Below are positions 1-5,509 of a stretch of DNA of 6,128 bases, in pieces. The notes beneath the pieces are model-generated. The model was not told where the DNA came from. It did not search any database and was given only the letters and a program-made list of their open reading frames with translations. The stretch comes from a bacterium (lineage in GTDB: Bacteria; Patescibacteriota; Saccharimonadia; Saccharimonadales; HK-STAS-PATE-42): NCBI GenBank assembly GCA_029781075.1, contig JAKOXJ010000071.1:1-6128 (forward strand), in the 5' to 3' direction. The translations under genes were made by a program, and so were the position numbers. Position 1 is the first letter of the stretch. Every line of letters starts with the position of its first letter.

Positions 1-605
1 GTAGAGGTGTTTGTAACATTCTTGTTAACGTTTATATTTTTTAGGGTAGTTCCATCACCAGCAAAACCAGCGATACCGCCGACATATCTATATCCTCTTA
101 TGCGAGCGTTTTCGAGGCTTACAGATTCTATATCAGCGTGGTCAACTGCACCGAATAAGCCTACGTAGCTTTCATCATTCTCGCCCTCCCCAACTATATC
201 GTCAACTCTATCAATGTAGAGATTACTGATCTTGTGGTTCTGGCCATTAAAATTTCCTGTAAATCTTGCTTCACCACTTCCGATCGGCTGAAAGCCCTTG
301 TAGCCAGAGTTAATAGAGGGACCCCAGTTCTTACTCTCTATGCAGTCAATATCATTATTTAAGATGTAGTGGGCGCCAAGATTATTGTTCATCTCTCCTA
401 GCTGGACGCAATTAGCTATTACAAAAGGAGCTTCGGCGCTACCATCGCCTGGCCCAGAAAACGCATTGGTAGTTCTTGTACTCAATAGTAGTGAGAATAC
501 TAGTATTAATGCAGAAATAATACTTAAGCGAGACAGTAAGTCCTTTAGGTTGATACCTATAGAACGCTCTGAAGAAGCTCTGAAGGCTTTCATTAGTTTT
601 GTCAT
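1..605 (-). CDS. Secreted GLUG-repeat surface protein, N-terminal part (3' end outside window)
   Basis: This open frame starts at the ATG complementary to 603-605 and runs off the left edge after 201 codons. The next upstream in-frame stop is 36 bases before that ATG. The first 26 residues are basic and polar, then a hydrophobic stretch (about 27-42) and a TTNA site suggest a signal peptide cleaved near residue 48. The mature part opens with GPGDGSAEAPFVI and a CVQL/DIDC segment, with Cys66 and Cys88 as a possible disulfide pair. Next come FTGNFNGQNHKISNLYI and two GLUG-like units: YVGLFGAV near 148 and YVGGIAGF near 174, each followed by a beta-helix-like segment. Proteins of this kind are exported repeat proteins, often surface adhesins or wall-associated. 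A second ATG lies four codons in. A purine-rich GAGAGAG just before the ATG could be a weak ribosome binding site. The family assignment is fairly firm; the ligand is unknown. Confidence 0.8.
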   Translation of the reverse strand, partial: MTKLMKAFRASSERSIGINLKDLLSRLSIISALILVFSLLLSTRTTNAFSGPGDGSAEAPFVIANCVQLGEMNNNLGAHYILNNDIDCIESKNWGPSINSGYKGFQPIGSGEARFTGNFNGQNHKISNLYIDRVDDIVGEGENDESYVGLFGAVDHADIESVSLENARIRGYRYVGGIAGFAGDGTTLKNINVNKNVTNTS

Positions 606-614
606 AAACTCTCT

Positions 615-627
615 CAACAAATTGTTG
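615..627. repeat. Short inverted repeat in the leader of the GLUG-protein gene
   Basis: CAACAA-A-TTGTTG is a perfect 6-base dyad around one base. It lies between the predicted transcription start and the start codon of the GLUG-protein gene. The one-base centre makes an RNA hairpin unlikely, so it fits a small DNA operator better. It is AT-rich and short enough to occur by chance. Confidence 0.3.
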
Positions 628-637
628 TTTGGTAGAG

Positions 638-667
638 ATTATGACAAAGTGCTTACGTCTAATTCAA
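638..667 (-). promoter_or_regulatory. Promoter for the GLUG-protein gene
   Basis: On the minus strand, TTGAAT (667-662) is followed after 18 bases by CATAAT (643-638). A TG one base before the hexamer makes it an extended -10 (TGTCATAAT). Transcription would start near 631, giving a leader of about 26 bases before the ATG at 605. The site lies in the 76-base gap after the preceding gene, so the surface protein can be expressed independently of the upstream operon. Read by eye, not tested. Confidence 0.55.
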
Positions 668-681
668 TAGTGGAAAGAGTC

Positions 682-1560
682 TTATTTTTTGCTTTTGATA
701 AAGTTATACACTTTTACAGCGATACAAGCGCCAATCATTATGAGCGATATTCCTAGCATATAGTTTAGCTGGGAGTTAAAGCTTGCTACAAAACTGTTAT
801 ATAGGTTTTCCGCAACGGTCCTTAGGTTGGTGTTACTGAACTGAGAGAGTACTGGAGGCCTAAAAAGTGGCCCCATAAGTAAACCTAGGAGGTATCCGGC
901 GAGAACAATTAGGCCTTGGGGTAGTAATACTTCGAACCTGATCTTCCTTGCTTTAATATGTGGCCATGCCAGTATTAAAAGACCAGAAATGAATGTGATT
1001 GGTGCAAGCCACATGAATAGTGTGCCTAGCTTATAGAACTTAGGTAGCTTTGAAACGTCTAGAAGTGTAACTTTGTCTGGGACTTGTTCTACTTTTGTGG
1101 CGGAGTCTTCCTTGCCGGCTAGATCGATTAGTTTGGCAACAGTCTGTTTAATACCAGAAAGATCGATCTCGATGTTCTCATTATTCTTGCTTGTTAGAAC
1201 AATTTGGAGTTTTGCGGCAACTTTTTGAACGCCAGCTTGCGCTTGAGACGTGGCAAGTAAGCCAGAAATAAACTTTGTGGCTGGTTCTTGCACTACGTTT
1301 TTAGCAAGAGGTCTATTGGCAAGGGCTTGATCTACAACCTCATTGGCAAGGGCATTTCTGCTTGATTCTGATAAGAGAGAATCTGTAGTCGTCTGGCTAA
1401 AATTCTGGGTGTTAAAAATGGTCTTATTCACCCATATTGCAGAGTTAGCTATGAGAAGGAAAAATACCGCAAGTGATGATAGTAGAACAAACTTTAATTT
1501 TGAGTTGATGTGGAACTTCTTTCTTTTCTCTTCTTCGACTTTTTTCTTTGGGGCAGCCAT
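682..1560 (-). CDS. Four-helix membrane protein of unknown function with external domain
   Basis: I do not recognise a named family with certainty. The 292-residue protein has a very basic cytoplasmic start (residues 1-21, rich in Lys and Glu) and a first membrane helix at about 22-44. A roughly 130-residue soluble segment (45-177) follows. Three more helices lie at about 178-200, 211-233 and 266-288, and it ends in KSKK. The inside-positive rule puts residues 45-177 and the short 234-265 loop outside the cell. The segment after helix 1 (WVNKTIFNTQNF, then SRNALANEVVDQAL) resembles the start of large actinobacterial integral membrane proteins known only as conserved hypotheticals. That likeness is from memory. 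There are no catalytic motifs. The ATG lies one base after the potassium channel's stop and has a clear AAGGAG nine bases upstream. Its place as the third gene of the RND operon suggests a role with the transporter or channel. Confidence 0.85.
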   Translation of the reverse strand: MAAPKKKVEEEKRKKFHINSKLKFVLLSSLAVFFLLIANSAIWVNKTIFNTQNFSQTTTDSLLSESSRNALANEVVDQALANRPLAKNVVQEPATKFISGLLATSQAQAGVQKVAAKLQIVLTSKNNENIEIDLSGIKQTVAKLIDLAGKEDSATKVEQVPDKVTLLDVSKLPKFYKLGTLFMWLAPITFISGLLILAWPHIKARKIRFEVLLPQGLIVLAGYLLGLLMGPLFRPPVLSQFSNTNLRTVAENLYNSFVASFNSQLNYMLGISLIMIGACIAVKVYNFIKSKK

Positions 1561-1561
1561 A

Positions 1562-1900
1562 CTAACTTTCTCCTTTTTTACTTCCTCTTCTATTTTGGCC
1601 TATCTCTATCCTGCGGTCAATTCTGTTTTTGAGGAAGTTGTTGGCTGCATAGACGAATATACCGATTCCAACGAATACGTAGAACATCGTGAATATCTTT
1701 CCGGCTGCAGTCTTGGGGACAAAGTCTCCATAGCCAACAGTAGCTAGAGTTATGATTGTGAAGTAGGCGCTATCTAACCAGTTCCATTTTTCTACAAGAT
1801 GATAGAAAACTACACCAAGACTTACAAAGCTTAAGAATATGGCTACTAAGATTTTGTTTGCATTAGGATTTGCTTTTGCCTTTTCTAAATCAGCTGCCAT
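1562..1900 (-). CDS. Two-transmembrane potassium channel (Ion_trans_2 pore module)
   Basis: The 112-residue protein is a minimal pore of the KcsA/Ion_trans_2 type. It has helix 1 at about 17-34, a pore helix at about 41-53, the canonical selectivity filter TVGYGD at 54-59, and helix 2 at about 67-88. GIGIF glycines (78, 80) sit where gating hinges occur. The basic tail (NRIDRRIEIGQNRRGSKK) has no RCK/TrkA-N or cyclic-nucleotide domain, so any gating domain is absent or encoded elsewhere. Four copies would be expected to form a K+-selective channel in the cell membrane. The ATG lies one base after the RND stop (TAATATG) with no visible Shine-Dalgarno, which points to translation by coupling. 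The filter is intact, so K+ selectivity is a strong call. Gating and physiological role are unknown. Confidence 0.93.
   Translation of the reverse strand: MAADLEKAKANPNANKILVAIFLSFVSLGVVFYHLVEKWNWLDSAYFTIITLATVGYGDFVPKTAAGKIFTMFYVFVGIGIFVYAANNFLKNRIDRRIEIGQNRRGSKKGES
1570..1575 (-). promoter_or_regulatory. Shine-Dalgarno site for the four-helix protein
   Basis: AAGGAG lies nine bases before the ATG at 1560, inside the last codons of the channel gene. It is the only strong ribosome binding site in this operon. The RND and channel starts have none, so the third gene may be translated partly independently of coupling. Confidence 0.65.
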
Positions 1901-1901
1901 A

Positions 1902-4610
1902 TTATTTCTTTTTATTCTTCTTTCTTTTTAAGGGTCTGATGACTCTTCTACCTGCTGAACGTAGGACTTCTACGGCAACTAGATAATAAGGGAAGCATAG
2001 AATTACAAGGAGCGTACTAGAAAGTAGTCCAAAAATTAGGGTTACACTTAGGCTTTGCCAAAATGGATCCTGTAGAGCAAGCGGGATTAGCGCGACTACT
2101 CCAGTGATGCTTGTGGTAAGTAGTGGACGGAATCTAGCCTGGAGTGCGCTGGCGATAGAATCAATTCTTCCTGCTCCTTTTCTACGTTCTTGGTTGGCAA
2201 GATCCGTAATCAATATTGTATTATTTAGGGCTATACCAATTAGGGCGAAGAAGCCTAACATCACGAAGAAGCTTGCAGAATTATTAGTGTAATAGAGCCC
2301 CATACCAACTCCTAAGAAGCTAAATGGTATAGCTAAGAATATAAATAGTGGCTGTAAGAGACTCTTAAATTGGAAGGCTAAGAGTATGTACATTCCGATT
2401 AGCATGATTGGGAAGGCAATCATCATTGATTTGAACGACTCTTGGTTACTCTCTTCAAATCCGGCGTCAGTTACAAGGGCATCCTTTGGTAGATCATAGT
2501 CCTCGGCATTAAAGTTGTCTTTGATGAATTTTCGTGTTGTCTCGATAAGCTCGGTACTTGAGTCTGTGTCAAAGCCAACACTTAGAGAAATGTAGCTTTT
2601 ACCGTTAATTCTCTGAGTTAGGTTGCCCGTATCTGAAGGAAGGAATTTTACGACTTTGAATTCTTTGCCACTTGGTGTCTTTAGATTCGCGGTAACTAAT
2701 TTTGCCTGGATATCGGCCAACATCTCCTTTGAGTTTTCTTTATTATCAGAAACTACCCTTATTTCTAGCGGGAAGTCTGCACTAGGTCCGCCGGCTCCTG
2801 CACTAGATGCGCTGACTAGAATTCCTTCTGCCTTAAGAGCATTGAACGACTGCTGGAGCCTGCTAGCGATTTGTACAGACGTATCATCGCGCTTATTTAG
2901 ATCGGTGAGTTCTATTGTGACCTGGGCATTTTGGGTGGAGCCGGTGTTTGAATAGGTGACTTGTTTGATATTCTTAGCTTCTTTGGCAATTACTTGGTCT
3001 ACTTTTTGAGATTGGTTAATTGCCTCGCTAATTGATGATCCCGCCTTAAAGGTTACATTCACAGCCAGCTCAGTACTGTCTTTTTCTTTAGGGAAGATAT
3101 CGAAGCCAGCTTTACTAAAGTAACTTCCTCCAATCATCGTGGCGGCTAGGCTCAGAAGTATAAAACCGGTAGTAATTAGGGCTCCCTTTTTTCTATTCTT
3201 ACTTGTGTAGCGCACTAGGTTAGACAGCTTGGTAGAAGCGAACTTTTCAAACTTCTGTATTGGGTTATGCTTTGGTTCTTTCTTTGGCTTTGAGAGCAGG
3301 AACCCACTAGCAAAGAATGGGATTAAACTCAGGGAGAAGATCAATGATAGAGCCAGAGAGATAATGATCGTGATAGGAATTGCCCTTATAAAGCCACCCA
3401 GGATACCGTTAATAAATAGCATTGGAGTAAAGGCGAATATGGTTACAAGAGTACCTGCCGTTGATGCTCTGGCAATCTTACCTATAGCTTCTTTTACGAC
3501 TTCGCCTCTCTCTTGATGTTTATTCTTCAGGGCGTCAATTGCTTCAGAAATGATCGTAGCATCATCTACTATAAGGCCTAGGGAAAGAATTAAGGCGAAT
3601 AGAGAGATGACATTTAGAGTCAGTCCAAAAAGGTAAAGGACTGTTACTGTAGTAAGTATTACTGTCAGCATTGTTAGGGCTGTGGCAAGGCCAGCTCTCC
3701 AACTGACCAGCATAAAGCTAACCAGGGCTACGATAACAAAGCCTTCGAGCATGTTCTCTTGTAGGCTAGAGATCTGAGATCGAACCATTGGTGCAAAATC
3801 TGCTGACACCTTTGCTTCGAATCCTTCCATCTTACCCTTTGACATGTAGGCATCTATCGCCTTGGTAATATTATCGGAAGCGTCCAGTGCATCCTGACCT
3901 TCTTTAAACTTTATACCAATATTTACTGTGCTGTAGTACTTTATCTCTCCATTATCACTCGTCTTTACACCTAGGGTATCAAAGCTGTCCTGGATCTGGG
4001 CTTCTTGGCCAGTCCTTGGATCTGTAGCAACCTTTAATTGAGAAATAACAGTTGATGAGGCTACCCCGTCCACTGAGCTCAGGTAGTCAGCAAGACCCTT
4101 GGCGGCTTGAGTAGTCTCTAAGACTGTATGATCTTGAGTCGAATATACCCCTACAAGCAGGTTGTACTCGTTGGCAAACTTTGAGGCGTCTATAGACTTG
4201 TATTCGACTTTGGCCTGCTCCGGTAGTTTGGCTGTACTGATTTTTTCTTGAGCTATCTTTGAACCATCCGCAGAGCTAACATTATCCTGATAAGTGATGA
4301 GGATATTTGCGAAGTTATCAGTAGAGGTGGCTGAGACTTCTTTAATCTCTGGGACATTCTTCAGGGCATTAGATATAGGTAGAGTTACATCAGAATCAAC
4401 CTTGCTTTTATCTCCTACAAAATAACTGGCGTTTACTACACTAATTGGTACTTGTACGCTTGGAAACCCTTCTCTTTGGATCAGGTTAGTATAAGTTAGA
4501 AGTCCGATTAGTAATAAAGCTACCCAGGCAAATAAGCTAAACTTCTTTTTCTTAAAAAATAACAGGCTAAACTTTTGCAGATGAGTTAATTTTTCTGACG
4601 ATTTTTTCAT
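1902..4610 (-). CDS. AcrB-like RND-family transporter with reduced docking domains
   Basis: The 902-residue protein has the two-fold RND plan. Helix 1 is at about 25-44, followed by an external porter loop (45-285) and helices 2-6 (about 288-440). A linker, helix 7 (about 476-497), a second loop (502-725) and helices 8-12 (about 726-882) complete it. The start REGFPSVQVPISVVNASYFV matches the AcrB porter entry. GLIVDD at 345-350 holds the Asp349-Asp350 pair used for proton coupling in helix 4. GGPSADFPLEIRV (608-620) matches the conserved GFDF-type segment of the second half. In helix 10, GIALNN has Asn796 where AcrB has Lys940. AcrB is about 1,050 residues; each external loop here is some 70-85 residues shorter, apparently from loss of docking subdomains. 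Substrate is unknown: drug, lipid or peptide export are all possible. No adaptor (MFP) or TolC gene is adjacent. No Shine-Dalgarno is visible before the ATG, 21 bases after the tRNA. Confidence 0.92.
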   Translation of the reverse strand: MKKSSEKLTHLQKFSLLFFKKKKFSLFAWVALLLIGLLTYTNLIQREGFPSVQVPISVVNASYFVGDKSKVDSDVTLPISNALKNVPEIKEVSATSTDNFANILITYQDNVSSADGSKIAQEKISTAKLPEQAKVEYKSIDASKFANEYNLLVGVYSTQDHTVLETTQAAKGLADYLSSVDGVASSTVISQLKVATDPRTGQEAQIQDSFDTLGVKTSDNGEIKYYSTVNIGIKFKEGQDALDASDNITKAIDAYMSKGKMEGFEAKVSADFAPMVRSQISSLQENMLEGFVIVALVSFMLVSWRAGLATALTMLTVILTTVTVLYLFGLTLNVISLFALILSLGLIVDDATIISEAIDALKNKHQERGEVVKEAIGKIARASTAGTLVTIFAFTPMLFINGILGGFIRAIPITIIISLALSLIFSLSLIPFFASGFLLSKPKKEPKHNPIQKFEKFASTKLSNLVRYTSKNRKKGALITTGFILLSLAATMIGGSYFSKAGFDIFPKEKDSTELAVNVTFKAGSSISEAINQSQKVDQVIAKEAKNIKQVTYSNTGSTQNAQVTIELTDLNKRDDTSVQIASRLQQSFNALKAEGILVSASSAGAGGPSADFPLEIRVVSDNKENSKEMLADIQAKLVTANLKTPSGKEFKVVKFLPSDTGNLTQRINGKSYISLSVGFDTDSSTELIETTRKFIKDNFNAEDYDLPKDALVTDAGFEESNQESFKSMMIAFPIMLIGMYILLAFQFKSLLQPLFIFLAIPFSFLGVGMGLYYTNNSASFFVMLGFFALIGIALNNTILITDLANQERRKGAGRIDSIASALQARFRPLLTTSITGVVALIPLALQDPFWQSLSVTLIFGLLSSTLLVILCFPYYLVAVEVLRSAGRRVIRPLKRKKNKKK

Positions 4611-4631
4611 AAAATTATAAGATGATATTTT

Positions 4632-4706
4632 TGGCTGGGGCGGTAGGGGTCGAACCTACGATCTTCGGTACCAGAAACCGCTGCCGTACCACTTGGCCAC
4701 GCCCCA
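4632..4706 (-). tRNA. tRNA-Gln(CTG), CCA encoded
   Basis: The 75-base gene folds as a full cloverleaf. The acceptor stem TGGGGCG/CGCCCCA starts with the U1-A72 pair typical of bacterial glutamine tRNAs. The D arm is GCC-AAGTGGTAC-GGC, the anticodon loop TTCTGGT gives CUG (reads CAG), and the T arm is GTAGG-TTCGACC-CCTAC. A GCCA end is encoded. The anticodon stem GCGGT/ACCGA has a G27-A43 mismatch at its top. No terminator follows, and the RND start codon is only 21 bases downstream, so tRNA and RND mRNA may share a transcript. Confidence 0.95.
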
Positions 4707-4721
4707 TTATTCTTACCGAAC

Positions 4722-4730
4722 TGCTATAAT
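4722..4730 (+). promoter_or_regulatory. Extended -10 promoter of the carboxypeptidase gene, leaderless start
   Basis: TGC-TATAAT is a consensus extended -10. Six to eight bases after it come A4737 and the ATG at 4739, so the transcript should begin at, or two bases before, the start codon. There is no room for a Shine-Dalgarno. No -35 is seen at 17 bases; that region is the 5' end of the tRNA gene. Confidence 0.65.
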
Positions 4731-4737
4731 TTTACCA
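4729..4737 (-). promoter_or_regulatory. Extended -10 promoter of tRNA-Gln (and perhaps the RND operon)
   Basis: The minus strand reads TGG-TAAAAT, an extended -10. It would start transcription near 4722, about 16 bases before the mature tRNA 5' end. No convincing -35 is seen; at the expected distance the sequence lies inside the first codons of the divergent carboxypeptidase gene. It shares bases with the plus-strand promoter. Confidence 0.55.
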
Positions 4738-4738
4738 T

Positions 4739-5509
4739 ATGATAAGCAAGGACTTCCTCCGTAAACTATTAATTGTCACTGGAGCTCTTCTAATAACCTC
4801 TCTGCTAGCCTATGGATTAAGGAGTGATAAAAATAAAAAACCTAAGACTGATAGTTCTGTAACTGAAAAGTCTGAAGTAAAAAAAGAGTCTGTGTCTAAG
4901 AGACCACAGTTAGATATTAAAACTGCTACGAGTCAGTATGTGTTAGTAAATAAGACTTATGGAATTCAGCCAGAAGACTATAAGCCTGGCGACTTAGTAG
5001 TACCGGATGTTGCGACAAGTTCTAGCGATTCTAAAGATGAACAGTCCATAAGAGAGATAATCAGACCGAGCCTAGAAAAAATGCTTAAAGATGCAAAGGC
5101 TAGTAACCTAGACCTTGTAATGAATAGTGGTTTTAGATCATTTAAGTCTCAGGGCTTTTACTTTAACAACTATGTTAAGCAGTCTGGTCTAGAGGCGGCA
5201 AAAAAGTTCTCTGCACAACCCGGACATAGTGAGCATCAAACTGGACTTGCCTTTGATCTGAGTTATGCGGACAGAAAATGCTATTTAGATATTTGCTTTG
5301 GCCAGACAGATGCTGGAAAGTGGTTAGCAGACCATGCCCATGATTACGGGTTTATCTTAAGATACCCTTACGGTAAATCAGATATTACCGGTTACCAGTA
5401 TGAACCATGGCATTTTAGATATGTAGGGAAGGACGTTGCTAATGAGATTTATGAGAAAAAGTTAACCTACGAAGAATACTTGAAGAATTTAGGTTTAATA
5501 ACTCTTTAG
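4739..5509 (+). CDS. Membrane-anchored VanY-type D-alanyl-D-alanine carboxypeptidase
   Basis: The 256-residue protein trims the terminal D-Ala from peptidoglycan stem peptides, judging from its family (peptidase M15B, VanY/DacB-like). A hydrophobic segment (about 9-25) is a signal anchor. A low-complexity Lys/Ser/Glu linker (27-60) follows, then the catalytic domain (about 62-250). The signature residues are all present: SGFRS at 130-134 with the substrate-binding Arg133, SEHQTGLAFD at 164-173 with zinc ligands His166 and Asp173, and EPWHFRYVG at 222-230 with general base Glu222 and zinc ligand His225. Cys181 and Cys186 flank a short loop and could form a disulfide outside the cell. The ATG at 4739 is the only start that keeps the whole anchor, and it sits right after the promoter. 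With no vanA/vanH/vanX neighbours, a housekeeping role in wall maturation is likelier than vancomycin resistance. Confidence 0.93.
   Translation: MISKDFLRKLLIVTGALLITSLLAYGLRSDKNKKPKTDSSVTEKSEVKKESVSKRPQLDIKTATSQYVLVNKTYGIQPEDYKPGDLVVPDVATSSSDSKDEQSIREIIRPSLEKMLKDAKASNLDLVMNSGFRSFKSQGFYFNNYVKQSGLEAAKKFSAQPGHSEHQTGLAFDLSYADRKCYLDICFGQTDAGKWLADHAHDYGFILRYPYGKSDITGYQYEPWHFRYVGKDVANEIYEKKLTYEEYLKNLGLITL

Noticed and set aside
606..681. Terminator after the RND operon
   Set aside because: No hairpin followed by a T-run is visible on the minus strand. Only a promoter-like pair and a tiny AAGA-TCTT dyad are present.
385..756. Plus-strand open frame of 123 codons
   Set aside because: It lies antisense across the signal-peptide region of the GLUG gene, the promoter gap and the end of the four-helix gene. 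It has no domain or ribosome binding site.
1343..1747. Plus-strand open frame of 134 codons
   Set aside because: It is antisense to the junction of the four-helix and channel genes, both of which have clear protein signatures. Its hydrophobic stretches are mirror effects of theirs.
2104..3516. Three plus-strand open frames (2104-2292, 2623-2955, 3229-3516) inside the RND gene
   Set aside because: All are antisense shadows of a conserved long gene, with no start signals or recognisable motifs.
4614..4619. Minus-strand TATAAT just before the RND ATG, as a leaderless promoter
   Set aside because: The start would fall about two bases inside the ATG at 4610. There is no TG extension or -35, and no nearby in-frame start could replace the ATG. 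AT-rich chance is likelier, though the upstream TATCAT at 4622-4627 cannot be excluded.
4739..5509. Vancomycin-resistance vanY
   Set aside because: The catalytic domain fits the family, but no vanR, vanS, vanH, vanA or vanX gene is near. A wall-maturation carboxypeptidase is the simpler reading.
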